From the NCBI GenBank assembly GCA_947478525.1, contig CANJVU010000001.1, forward strand, positions 206,147 through 270,146: a stretch of DNA of 64,000 bases, given 5' to 3'. The stretch comes from Thiotrichales bacterium (GTDB taxonomy: Bacteria; Pseudomonadota; Gammaproteobacteria; Francisellales; CACEW01). The notes under the pieces were generated by a model. The model ran no database searches, was not told where the DNA came from, and saw nothing but the letters and a program-made list of their open reading frames with translations. The translations under genes and the position numbers were made by a program. Shown here in pieces: positions 56,108-64,000 of the stretch (position 1 is its first letter; every line of letters begins with the position of its first letter).

Positions 56108-56725
56108 TTAAATTTTATCGGCTGTTTTGGTTTTTTTATTGTCGCGAGGATAATAAACTTGATCGACCAAACCATAGGCTTGCGCCGCTTCAGCATCTAA
56201 GAAATTATCGCGATCGGTATCACGAGTCACCACTTCGATCGGTTGACCGGTATGGCGCGCAATCACATCATTCAACATTTGCTTCACTTTCATGGTTTGA
56301 CGCGCATGAATTTCAATGTCCGACGCTTGACCTTGGAAACCACCCAACGGTTGATGAATCATCACCGAAGAATGTGGCAAACAATAGCGCTTGCCTTTGG
56401 TTCCAGCTGCCAACAACACCGCGCCCATGCTCGCCGCTTGACCAATACACAAGGTGCTGACATCCGGCTTGATAAATTGCATGGTGTCATAAATCGACAT
56501 GCCTGCAGTAACAACGCCACCGGGGGAGTTGATGTACAAGCTGATGTCTTTATCTGGGTTGTCCGCTTCCAAAAATAATAACTGTGCGACCACCAGGTTG
56601 GCAGTGTAGTCATTGACTTCACCGACCAAAAAAATCACCCGCTCTTTTAATAGGCGTGAGTAAATATCAAAAGACCGCTCACCGCGAGCGGTTTGTTCAA
56701 TGACCATAGGGACTAGTGTCGACAT
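56108..56725 (-). CDS. clpP: ClpP protease subunit
   Basis: 205 residues. Catalytic Ser in [14 protein letters not shown], His in [17 protein letters not shown], and Asp in [14 protein letters not shown]. Length and N-terminus ([26 protein letters not shown]) are typical. It lies between tig and clpX; a hairpin separates it from tig. Confidence 0.97.
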   Translation of the reverse strand: MSTLVPMVIEQTARGERSFDIYSRLLKERVIFLVGEVNDYTANLVVAQLLFLEADNPDKDISLYINSPGGVVTAGMSIYDTMQFIKPDVSTLCIGQAASMGAVLLAAGTKGKRYCLPHSSVMIHQPLGGFQGQASDIEIHARQTMKVKQMLNDVIARHTGQPIEVVTRDTDRDNFLDAEAAQAYGLVDQVYYPRDNKKTKTADKI

Positions 56726-56750
56726 AGTAACTCCTTTACTGTAAACAAAG

Positions 56751-56780
56751 ATGCTCTCTTAGAAAAATCTAAGAGAGCAT
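56751..56780 (-). terminator. Hairpin between tig and clpP
   Basis: Perfect 13-base stem ATGCTCTCTTAGA / TCTAAGAGAGCAT with an AAAA loop. On the minus strand it is followed by CTTTGTTT. It should terminate or attenuate tig transcripts upstream of clpP. Confidence 0.7.
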
Positions 56781-56807
56781 AAGGGAAAACAAACAGAAAA
56801 TCTATAA

Positions 56808-58118
56808 TTACTGCTGGCCGCCTTGTTGCGCGCGCATCACATCATAGAAGCCTTTTTTAACTTCGGTGACTTGAATCGATTCACACAACTTCTCAACCAC
56901 TTGCTCTTCCAACACTGATTGCTCAACCTGAGCAACTTGTTGTTGATCTTGCAAATATTGCTTCAACGCTTCTTCTGGCGCTTCGTAAATTGAGGCCATT
57001 TTAGTCAATGTTTCTTTGACGCGCGCTTGGTCTGGTTTGATGTCGTTGGTCACAATAACGCGATTCATCAACACACCCAATTGTACGCGGCGCTTGGCTT
57101 CTTCGGCAAACAATTCGTTAGGCAATTGCATATCTTTGCCACCCTTTTTGCCCATCATGCCCATTTGGCGCATCGCTTGTTCTTTTAAATGTTCGATTTC
57201 TTGTTGAACCAAGGCGTTTGGCACTTGAATTTGATTGCCTTTCAACAATTCATTCATCAATTGCATTTTGAAGCGATTTTTCAACGAGAACTCTAATTCA
57301 CGCTCCATGTTGCCACGCACTTCTTTGCGCAAGGCATCAATAGATTCAACATTAAATTTTTTCGCAAAATCAGCATCCAATTCTGCCAAAATGGGTTCTG
57401 CAATGGCTTTAACGTGCACAGTAAATTTAACCGCTTTGCCCGCCAAATCTTTGGCGAAGTATTCTTGTGGGAAGTGCAAATCCAACACCTTACTGTCGCC
57501 TGTTTTAACACCGACCAAGCCTGCTTCAAAGCCTTCGATCATTTGCTTGGAACCCAACACCAATGGAACATCTTTAGCGCTGCCGCCTTCAAACACTTTA
57601 CCATCCATTTCACCTTCGAAATCAATGGTCACGCGATCATCATTTTTCGCAGCACGAGTCACCTCTTTCCACTCAGCTTGTTGTTGACGCAACGTTTGCA
57701 TCATTTGATCCACATCGGCGTCGGTCACGGTCGAGGTCAATTTTTCCAATTTGATTTGATCCAGACCTTGCAATTCCACTTCTGGATATACTTCGAATAC
57801 CGCATGAAACTCTACGTCATGACCGGCTTCATTTTTAATTACATCAATTTCGGGCAACCCCACCGGTTGCAACTTTTCCTGTTCGGTAATAGCTTGGAAT
57901 TGTTTTTGCATCGCTTCACCAATGATTTCCTGGCGAATCGCAACACCGTAGCGTTGTTTCAGCGCAGAAACTGGCACTTTACCAGGACGGTAGCCGTCCA
58001 TACGGGCAGTTTTTGCCAATTCTTGCAGACGCGCTTCGGCATCTTTGTCCAACGTCGCCGCCGGAATAACCATTTTGATTTTGCGTTGAATTTCAGAAAC
58101 TTTTTCTACCACAGACAT
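56808..58118 (-). CDS. tig: Trigger factor
   Basis: 436 residues from the ATG at 58118 (MSVVEKVSEIQRK), with GGGAG seven bases upstream; the open frame to 58253 is not part of the family. Ribosome-binding motif GYRPGKVP (about 44-51), FKBP-type PPIase domain (about 150-245) and helical C-terminal arms. First chaperone met by nascent chains. Confidence 0.96.
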   Translation of the reverse strand: MSVVEKVSEIQRKIKMVIPAATLDKDAEARLQELAKTARMDGYRPGKVPVSALKQRYGVAIRQEIIGEAMQKQFQAITEQEKLQPVGLPEIDVIKNEAGHDVEFHAVFEVYPEVELQGLDQIKLEKLTSTVTDADVDQMMQTLRQQQAEWKEVTRAAKNDDRVTIDFEGEMDGKVFEGGSAKDVPLVLGSKQMIEGFEAGLVGVKTGDSKVLDLHFPQEYFAKDLAGKAVKFTVHVKAIAEPILAELDADFAKKFNVESIDALRKEVRGNMERELEFSLKNRFKMQLMNELLKGNQIQVPNALVQQEIEHLKEQAMRQMGMMGKKGGKDMQLPNELFAEEAKRRVQLGVLMNRVIVTNDIKPDQARVKETLTKMASIYEAPEEALKQYLQDQQQVAQVEQSVLEEQVVEKLCESIQVTEVKKGFYDVMRAQQGGQQ

Positions 58119-58267
58119 ATTGGCTCCCTTGTGTTCATTGTGATTAAAATTAAAGGCGGTTATTATATCAAGGCCATAAAATTTTGTCCACGTAATTCTG
58201 GCAACCCTTTCACGAACAGGAGTAACGCACATAAAACTATACAGTAACAACATCCATCAGGGGTATT

Positions 58268-58705
58268 TTGACCACGCCTTTGGTCATCGCAGCAGGGGGG
58301 ATTATGGATGCACGCGGCGTGATCGCAGCCCTAAGCCTTGGCGCCTCTGCCGTACAAATGGGCACCGCTTTTCTGGGCGTCAAAGAAAGTGGTGCTAATG
58401 CCGTCTACAAAACACAACTTGCAAAGGCCAAGTACGTTACGCATGATGTCACAGCCATGACTACAGCTTATTCAGGCAGCCCCGCTCGCGGCATAGAAAC
58501 CCGTTTTATGCGAGAAATGGCAAACGAATCCACGCCAGATTATCCGATTCCGCATTATCTCACTCAAGCCATCAGACGTGAGGCCGCCAAACAAAATCGC
58601 CCAGATTTAATGTCAATGTGGTGCGGCCAGGGGATTGGCGTTGATACTGGCTGCGAGACTGCAGCAGAATTGCTTGAAAAAATCAGAGCAGGGATGCGCA
58701 CATGA
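58268..58705 (+). pseudogene. 5'-truncated nitronate monooxygenase
   Basis: 145 residues, only the C-terminal part of a 2-nitropropane dioxygenase-type enzyme (usually about 320-360). It begins just before the FMN-phosphate motif PLVIAAGGIMDARGVIAALSLGASAVQMGTAFL and runs to a normal C-terminus; the N-terminal half of the TIM barrel is missing. The first possible start is a TTG. It begins about 150 bases from the start of tig, divergently. It should be inactive. The next gene starts inside its stop (ATGA). Confidence 0.75.
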
Positions 58706-59424
58706 TTATTTTATATCACGACCCCAGATCATACTCTTGTCAAAAAGTACAAGTGTATTTAGCCGAAAAAGGAATCAAATGGAAAAGCCACCCTATTGAT
58801 CTGCTCAAGCAAGAGCATATTCTGGACGAAACTTATAAAGATATTCATCCGCGAGGAACTGTTCCCGCATTAAAAGATGGAGACGTGATCATCCGCAACA
58901 GCACAGAAATTATGGAGTATATTTCCACAAAATATCTCCCTAAATCAGATATTTTTTTTAATTCAGCGCTATCTGCAGCAGTACATGATTTTTGCAAGCA
59001 AGATGAGTTATTACACGACCCACATATCAGGACTTTGAGTTACCACAATTTATGGATGGCAGGCATCAGGAGTGATGAAGAAAATAATCGCCTGCTGGCA
59101 CTTGCTGCAAAACATCCTGATAAAATCAGAGGTGCGTTTTTAACAAAAGCGGTCAGCGGCAAAATCACACCTGAAGAAATAAACTCAGCGAATACAGCAA
59201 TTACAAATGCTTTGGCTGAGATGGAAAAAAAGTTAGCGGAAAGCCCGTCAGGCTTTATTTTTGGGAAAGAGTATACAATGGCTGACGCAGTTTGTACCGT
59301 TAGACTGTTTCGCTTTGGACGTTTGAATGTAAAAATTGAGTTATTAAGAGATCAATACCCGCATACGGCCGTTTTTTATGAGAGAGCAAAACAACGTCAT
59401 AGCTTTTGTGAGTTACAAATCTGA
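58702..59424 (+). CDS. Glutathione S-transferase family protein
   Basis: 240 residues. Thioredoxin-like N-terminal domain (about 1-78: YHDPRSYSCQKVQVYLAEKGIKW, RGTVPALKDGDVII, NSTEIMEYI with the Glu-Ser/Thr type glutathione site) and a helical C-terminal domain (about 90-235). Conjugation or isomerisation with glutathione in the cytoplasm; substrate unknown. Overlaps the preceding fragment by four bases. Confidence 0.85.
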   Translation: MIILYHDPRSYSCQKVQVYLAEKGIKWKSHPIDLLKQEHILDETYKDIHPRGTVPALKDGDVIIRNSTEIMEYISTKYLPKSDIFFNSALSAAVHDFCKQDELLHDPHIRTLSYHNLWMAGIRSDEENNRLLALAAKHPDKIRGAFLTKAVSGKITPEEINSANTAITNALAEMEKKLAESPSGFIFGKEYTMADAVCTVRLFRFGRLNVKIELLRDQYPHTAVFYERAKQRHSFCELQI

Positions 59425-59436
59425 AGGATAAATAAA

Positions 59437-59934
59437 ATGACTGAACGCATCATGGTGATTGGCCGCCCAGGCAGTGGCAAATCAACCTACACTCGTAAAC
59501 TGCACCAACGCACAGGAATGCCTCTCCACCACCTTGACCGGTATTTCTTCCTGGCCAATTGGGTAGAGCGCGATGAAGCCGACTTTTTAAGCATTCAACA
59601 AAAAATGGTGAATGGGGAAAGTTGGATCATTGATGGCAACTGCATTGCATCCCTTGAAATGCGCTACCAACGCGCCACCACCTGCCTCTATTTCAACTAC
59701 CCACGCGCCGCCTGTTATTACCGAATTTTAAAGCGCCTCCTTCAAAAGAAACCGACTGCAGATCGTGCTGAAGGTTGCAAAGAGGTGGTTCGCTGGCCTT
59801 TTATCAAATATATTTGGGGATTTCATAAGCGGGTTGCATCACGATTAGAAGCTTTACGTACAAAATATCCCGCTGTGAAATTTGTGGAAATTCGCTCTGA
59901 CACTGATTTACACCGATTCGCGGAAACAATATGA
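59437..59934 (+). CDS. P-loop kinase-like protein (adenylate kinase/FlaR-like)
   Basis: 165 residues. P-loop GRPGSGKST (9-17), HHLDRYFF, SWIIDGNCIASLEMRYQRAT and LYFNYPRAACYYRILKR are the pattern of small adenylate-kinase-like proteins annotated as FlaR or topology modulation proteins. Real substrate unknown. Overlaps the following MFS gene by four bases (ATGA). Confidence 0.8.
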   Translation: MTERIMVIGRPGSGKSTYTRKLHQRTGMPLHHLDRYFFLANWVERDEADFLSIQQKMVNGESWIIDGNCIASLEMRYQRATTCLYFNYPRAACYYRILKRLLQKKPTADRAEGCKEVVRWPFIKYIWGFHKRVASRLEALRTKYPAVKFVEIRSDTDLHRFAETI

Positions 59935-61166
59935 TCCTTGACTATAGCCCGCTCAAACATAATGCACATTTTCGGCTTTTATATTTCGCCATGTTGCTGG
60001 CTGTGTTTGGCGGACAAATTTACCTGGTCGCACTTCCTTATCAGATTTATCATTTGACTGGCTCCACTTTATGGGTGGGTCTGCTCAGCTTGTGTGAGTT
60101 GATTCCCATGATTTTAATGGGTCTGATTGGTGGCGCTATGGCAGATCGCTTTGAACGACGCAGATTGATTCTACTGACACAATATATTTCGATTCTAGCC
60201 TGCATTGTTTTAGCCTGGAACGCTCATTTGGCCCATCCTAAAATTGCATTGCTGTTTATTATGGGCTTTATACTCTCAGCGGCTTCTGGCTTAAAACGCC
60301 CCGCTTTATCTGCCTTAACCCAAGCCGTGATTGGCAAAGGAGACTTTAAAGCAACCAGTGCGCTCATGGGCTTTGGCATGAATCTCAGCGCCATTGCAGG
60401 CCCTGCGATCACTGGCCTACTGATCAGTCATTTTGGCTTTAGCCTGGTTTTTGAACTGACACTCATTTTGTATATCCTGGGAGCACTTTTACTTTTTTGC
60501 ATGAAATTTTCCTCCAAAGTGGAACGCACTGCAGAGTCATTGAGTGCATTGGCGTCAATTCGAGAAGGGTTAAAATATGCTGCATCTCGTCAAGAACTGA
60601 TGGGCAGTTATATTGTCGACATGGTCGCGATGATTTTTGGCATGCCCAATGCGCTATTCCCTGCGCTGGCACAGCGTTTTGGCGGGGCCTCTGTCGTTGG
60701 ATTGCTCTATGCCGCCCCGGCAATAGGCGCAGTATTGATTTCATTCTTTAGTGCCTGGACTAAACACGTTCGCTCCTATGGTAAAGCGGTCATCATTGCG
60801 GCCTTTTTCTGGGGACTTTTCATTGTTTTTTTAGGGTTGACTCATGATTTGGTATTAGCGCTGATAGCCCTAGCTTTGGCAGGTGCAGCAGATGCAGTCA
60901 GCGGCATTTTTAGAAGTACACTCTGGAATGAGACCATCCCCAATACCCTCCGTGGCCGCCTTGCAGGCATTGAGATGATCAGTTATATGAGCGGGCCTGC
61001 TTTAGGCAATACCGAAGCGGGCTTAGTCGCTAGCGCCTTCGGCGTTGCCGCATCGGTCTTATCAGGTGGCGTCATCTGCATGATCGGGGTCATCGCCTGC
61101 GCTAAATTTTTCCCTGCATTTTGGCATTATCGTGCTGCAGAGCCTTCTCATAACGCCAAAAATTGA
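59931..61166 (+). CDS. MFS exporter (EntS-like)
   Basis: 411 residues with about 12 transmembrane helices. The loop 2-3 motif GGAMADRFERRRLI is present, with PLKHNAHFRLLYFAMLLAVFGGQI at the N-terminus and RGRLAGIEMISYMSGPALGN in the second half, as in the enterobactin exporter EntS and similar multidrug MFS members. Inner membrane proton antiporter; substrate unknown. Last gene of the run starting at 58268. Confidence 0.87.
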   Translation: MILDYSPLKHNAHFRLLYFAMLLAVFGGQIYLVALPYQIYHLTGSTLWVGLLSLCELIPMILMGLIGGAMADRFERRRLILLTQYISILACIVLAWNAHLAHPKIALLFIMGFILSAASGLKRPALSALTQAVIGKGDFKATSALMGFGMNLSAIAGPAITGLLISHFGFSLVFELTLILYILGALLLFCMKFSSKVERTAESLSALASIREGLKYAASRQELMGSYIVDMVAMIFGMPNALFPALAQRFGGASVVGLLYAAPAIGAVLISFFSAWTKHVRSYGKAVIIAAFFWGLFIVFLGLTHDLVLALIALALAGAADAVSGIFRSTLWNETIPNTLRGRLAGIEMISYMSGPALGNTEAGLVASAFGVAASVLSGGVICMIGVIACAKFFPAFWHYRAAEPSHNAKN

Positions 61167-61196
61167 GCTGAAGCAACGGCTTTTGATCTCCGACAT

Positions 61197-62378
61197 CTAA
61201 CTCCGATTCATAAGAATCAGCGCAAACACACCCGCCCCTCCAACCAAAAAACAGTAGACCAGCGGTAACAAAATCTCTGCACCCACCTGCACAAATCCTA
61301 AAACCAGAACAATCAACGTGGTCAACCCCATATTGATAAAACTCATCATCGCTGAGGCATTCGACTTATCCTCAATTTTAGCCGTGGCAATCCCTGATGC
61401 ACTGGGATAGATAAACCCAAGTCCAATATAGATAATCAGCAGTGGCAAAAATAAAAACAACGCCGTAATCACCCCACTCAAAAATGCAGTTCCCATAATT
61501 AACACGCCAATGAGCATTATCCCAATGCCAATTGCAATCGCTTTCATCGGCGAAATGGCTTGACTCAAATAGGCAGAGAATTGCGAACCTACAATCACCC
61601 CAATGACCGGCAGAAGATTCCACATCCCATATTGCGCTGGACTCAAGCCAATCGTCTGCATCCCAATAAACGGTGCAAGGCTCGCAAATACATATACGAA
61701 TGACGTCCCTATCCCCATCAATAAAGCCGCAATAGGCAATTCAATCCGAGCAAGCGTGGCTTTATATTTGGCATAAATTTTTGGAGGCTTGAGCGCATCG
61801 TAATCCAAGGATTTTGCAGTCTCTGACAGTCGCTGAGTCAACGCCAATATCACCAAGCCATATGCGGCCATGAAGTAAAAAGTAGAGGTCCAGGCAAAAT
61901 GCTCCACCAAAAAGCCCCCAATTGCCACACCCAAAGCAGGCGTAATCGCAAAGGCAATCATCAAGTGGGAAATAATTTTGCGGGATTCTTCTTGCGTATA
62001 ACTGTCCGCAACCAGCGTAAAACTCATTTTCAAACCGACGCTCGCCCCCAAGGCCATCAATAAACGTGCTAAAACCAACAGCCAAAAGGCATGCAACGGC
62101 GCCGCAACAACACATAGCAGGGATGCAACAACCTCCAAACCAATCCCAATATACAGCACAATCTTACGCCCAAAACGATTGGCGAGCGGCCCATAGAGCA
62201 ATTGCCCTACCGCATAGCCCACCAAAAAAAGCGTAATGGTCAATCCCGCCACCTTCGCATTGACATTAAAAAACACACCGATCTCAGGCAAAGCAGGTGT
62301 AAACGCCACCGCCGCAATCGACCCAAACGAGATCAATAAAAACAAAAGTAAAAATGAAGGCTTTTTGTGTTGCATCAT
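61197..62378 (-). CDS. MFS drug transporter, Bcr/CflA family
   Basis: 393 residues, 12 transmembrane helices. The signature GPLANRFGRKIVLY in loop 2-3 and RLLMALGASVGLKMSFTLVADSY in helix 4 fit the Bcr/CflA drug-resistance transporters. Start is ATG at codon 1 or 2. It is divergent from the LysR regulator with 94 bases between them, the usual layout for a regulated exporter. Confidence 0.87.
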   Translation of the reverse strand: MMQHKKPSFLLLFLLISFGSIAAVAFTPALPEIGVFFNVNAKVAGLTITLFLVGYAVGQLLYGPLANRFGRKIVLYIGIGLEVVASLLCVVAAPLHAFWLLVLARLLMALGASVGLKMSFTLVADSYTQEESRKIISHLMIAFAITPALGVAIGGFLVEHFAWTSTFYFMAAYGLVILALTQRLSETAKSLDYDALKPPKIYAKYKATLARIELPIAALLMGIGTSFVYVFASLAPFIGMQTIGLSPAQYGMWNLLPVIGVIVGSQFSAYLSQAISPMKAIAIGIGIMLIGVLIMGTAFLSGVITALFLFLPLLIIYIGLGFIYPSASGIATAKIEDKSNASAMMSFINMGLTTLIVLVLGFVQVGAEILLPLVYCFLVGGAGVFALILMNRS

Positions 62379-62410
62379 GATTTTCCTATTTAATTTTCAC
62401 ACCCTATTGT

Positions 62411-62441
62411 AATTCATAATAATATTGATGTAAAATGAATT
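62411..62441. promoter_or_regulatory. Possible LysR operator in the divergent intergenic region
   Basis: AATTCAT (62411-62417) and ATGAATT (62435-62441) form a seven-base inverted repeat with a 17-base spacer between the exporter and the regulator genes. Very A/T-rich context. Confidence 0.4.
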
Positions 62442-62472
62442 AATTTCAATAATTAAAAACTAAAAGTTAATA

Positions 62473-63333
62473 ATGAGCCAATTCAAACAACTCGAAGCCT
62501 TTGTCAGCGTTATTGAGCAAGGGGGCTTTGCTGCCGCGGGAACCAAGCTACACCTGACATCAGCCGCCATCAGCAAACAAGTCAAAGCACTGGAAGAATC
62601 GCTTGCTGCGGAACTCATCAAGCGTGACACTCGAAATTTCGCCTTGACTGAAATCGGCACCCAATATTTTGAAAAAGCCAAAGTAATTCTGGCTCAATTA
62701 AAAGAAGCCAACCTGATGATCAGTCAAACGCAGGTAGAGCCCACAGGAACCTTGAAAATTGTGAGTCACCGTCATTTTGCTGAACATATTATTCTACCGA
62801 AGCTCCCCCTCTTTTTAAAAAATTATCCAAAACTCACGCTGAAACTCGAATTAGCTGAACGTTTCCCCGATCTAAATCGTGAAGAAATTGATTTATTATT
62901 GGGCGTCAGTCTTGAAATGACCGACTTTATCCAAAAAAAAATCGGCGAGACGCGCTATATTTTCTGTGCCTCACCTGCCTATCTACAAGAATTTGGCACG
63001 CCCAAAAAACCAGAAGACTTGAAATCCCACCACTACCTCACCCATTCCATGCGTGAAAAACCACAATTTGTCGAATTTAAAAATCACTCTGACGTGTTTG
63101 TAGAACCGCATCTCTGGCTCAATGATTCTAATGCCTTACGGGAATGTGCAGTTCAAGGGCTGGGGATTGTTAAATTGCATGATTATTTTGTAAAAGAAGA
63201 CATTGCTGCAGGTCGATTGATAGAAGTCTACCCTAATCAGACAGAGCCCAAGCAAGCACTCTATCTCTACTATCGCAAAGGCCGCTACCTGGAACCTAAA
63301 ACCAAGGCCTTTATTGATTTTTACTCACCATAG
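62473..63333 (+). CDS. LysR-family transcriptional regulator
   Basis: 286 residues. N-terminal winged helix (FKQLEAFVSVIEQGGFAAAGTKLHLTSAAISKQVKALEE pattern, about 3-60) and a periplasmic-binding-protein-like effector domain from about 90. It probably activates the divergent Bcr/CflA-type gene. Length is slightly shorter than the usual 295-305. Confidence 0.9.
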   Translation: MSQFKQLEAFVSVIEQGGFAAAGTKLHLTSAAISKQVKALEESLAAELIKRDTRNFALTEIGTQYFEKAKVILAQLKEANLMISQTQVEPTGTLKIVSHRHFAEHIILPKLPLFLKNYPKLTLKLELAERFPDLNREEIDLLLGVSLEMTDFIQKKIGETRYIFCASPAYLQEFGTPKKPEDLKSHHYLTHSMREKPQFVEFKNHSDVFVEPHLWLNDSNALRECAVQGLGIVKLHDYFVKEDIAAGRLIEVYPNQTEPKQALYLYYRKGRYLEPKTKAFIDFYSP

Positions 63334-63367
63334 TATTGCGCATAAAGTGCCTAACTTGGCTTGTTGA

Positions 63368-63520
63368 CAAGCAACAGCCAAAACAAAACTCACCCAGGCT
63401 GTTAAAGACTACATCGCTGCCTCTTTGGATTTTGACCCCTATGGCATGCGGTACAGCCTCGCTGAAGATCCGATTAAACGATTTGACCTGGACATTAAGT
63501 GGCAGAATCCGCATTCCAAC
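63368..63520 (+). pseudogene. Orphan coding-like remnant
   Basis: An open stretch without a start reads KLTQAVKDYIAASLDFDP and then YGMRYSLAEDPIKRFDL, which looks like real protein but belongs to no family I recognise. It ends abruptly next to the GNAT fragment. Probably debris from an insertion or deletion. Confidence 0.35.
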
Positions 63521-63523
63521 ACC

Positions 63524-63844
63524 TCACTTCCCCCGCTCCATTGCGATATGCACAATCCCTGCTTCTTCATAAAGATCACCATAGGCCACAAAACCAAAAC
63601 CCTCATAAAATTTCTGCAAATATTGCTGCGCAGAACATTTAATCGTCACACCGGGATAATGAACGGCACAATAGTCCAAAAGCGCCTGCATCAAGGCCTT
63701 GCCATATCCTTTCTGACGCGCGGCTGGTGCAGTCACAACCCGCCCAAAAACAATCTTTTTTTGAGATGCATCAGGCAGAAAAACGCGCATATAGGCCACC
63801 AATTTAAGTTTCGGTGAATGGCCAAAGGTATTTGGGGATACCAA
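63524..63844 (-). pseudogene. 5'-truncated ElaA-type GNAT acetyltransferase
   Basis: 106 residues, beginning at a [17 protein letters not shown]..., acetyl-CoA motif RVVTAPAARQKGYGKALMQ, and KCSAQQYLQKFYEGFGF, then EEAGIVHIAMER match ElaA. About 45 N-terminal residues of the family (the VFVVEQ region) are absent, so the gene appears to have lost its start. No good Shine-Dalgarno is seen. Confidence 0.65.
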
Positions 63845-63954
63845 AATGACCGCAGCAATGTTGGATAGGTTGACTCATCATTGCTCCATTATCGAGACCG
63901 GAAATGACAGTTATCGCTTTAAGAATCGGAGCTAAATTTAGGCAAAAAAACCGG

Positions 63955-64000
63955 TTTAAGTAACGGTCAAATTTGACTACCTAGGGGGGTCAGTTTTGGA
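63955..64000. mobile_element. Possible insertion-sequence terminus at the window edge
   Basis: Two direct copies of a GGTCA-N2-TTTG motif (around 63966 and 63988) separated by a CTAGGGGGG run resemble the multiple terminal repeats of IS21-type elements. No transposase is visible inside the window. 63845-63954 holds nothing recognisable. Confidence 0.25.

Noticed and set aside
57414..58247. Open frame of 277 codons on the plus strand
   Set aside because: Antisense to trigger factor and its leader; Phe/His-rich composition typical of shadow frames.
57414..58267. Continuous upstream N-terminal half of the nitronate monooxygenase
   Set aside because: No frame upstream of 58268 on the plus strand shows the missing NPD motifs; the sequence there is the tig gene and its leader.

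Overview
The window comes from a gammaproteobacterium, most likely a Legionellales/Coxiella-type lineage with an intracellular life in eukaryotes. This rests on canonical gammaproteobacterial gene orders (tolQRAB-pal-cpoB; hisS-yfgM-bamB-der; tig-clpP-clpX-lon-hupB with tRNA-Val and tRNA-Asp before ppiD; ygfZ divergent from sdhE-ygfX), on a 'mobile mystery' A/B gene pair of the kind known from Coxiella plasmids, and on three large proteins built from eukaryote-like domains. The lineage is an inference; no rRNA gene is present.

Layout. 1-3310: end of an unidentified gene, lplA, an ftsI-like PBP, rplS. 3336-5528 (minus): a three-gene operon of an Hcp-like protein, a PP2C phosphatase and a Ser/Thr kinase. 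5647-9885: alaS, rsmG, and two small genes (a ribbon-helix-helix protein and an unknown). 9938-15761 (minus): ruvB and the complete Tol-Pal operon. 15938-18633: a secreted GH125 mannosidase, tsaE, a PAP2 phosphatase. 18642-22561 (minus): a GntR-ABC exporter operon, pyrD, a small secreted LysM/FimV-like protein. 22659-28999: der-bamB-yfgM-hisS, bamC, a BON lipoprotein.

28977-36492 (minus) is a two-gene operon of very large proteins. The first gene encodes a 1335-residue OTU-type cysteine protease with a SUMO-interaction-like motif and basic clusters. The second encodes a 1160-residue protein with HEAT/ARM repeats, a segment resembling the GREB1/TET-associated glycosyltransferases (Asp-Asp-Asn), and an SF2 helicase. 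A third gene (44304-45896, minus) encodes tandem ubiquitin-like folds plus ankyrin-like repeats. Together they look like a ubiquitin/SUMO/nucleus-directed effector set; this is the most novel content of the window.

36779-44213 is housekeeping: rluD, bamD, nadE, a small HTH protein, sdhE-ygfX, ygfZ and an ABC-2 exporter. 46050-47292 holds the mobile mystery A/B cassette (HTH plus Fic) inserted exactly at the 3' end of a lipid A acyltransferase gene and flanked by a perfect 51-bp duplication of that gene end. 47243-58118 holds lpxL-like, ppiD, a CsbD-like gene, an epimerase, two tRNAs, hupB, lon, clpX, clpP and tig. 58256-64000 is an accessory block: a truncated nitronate monooxygenase, a GST, a small P-loop kinase, two MFS exporters, a LysR regulator, gene debris with a truncated GNAT, and possibly an insertion-sequence end at the window edge.

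The genes supply envelope integrity (Tol-Pal, Bam factors, lipid A acylation), protein quality control (trigger factor, ClpXP, Lon, PpiD) and cofactor supply (lipoate, NAD, SDH flavinylation). The accessory loci appear directed at a eukaryotic host or at mobile-element maintenance.
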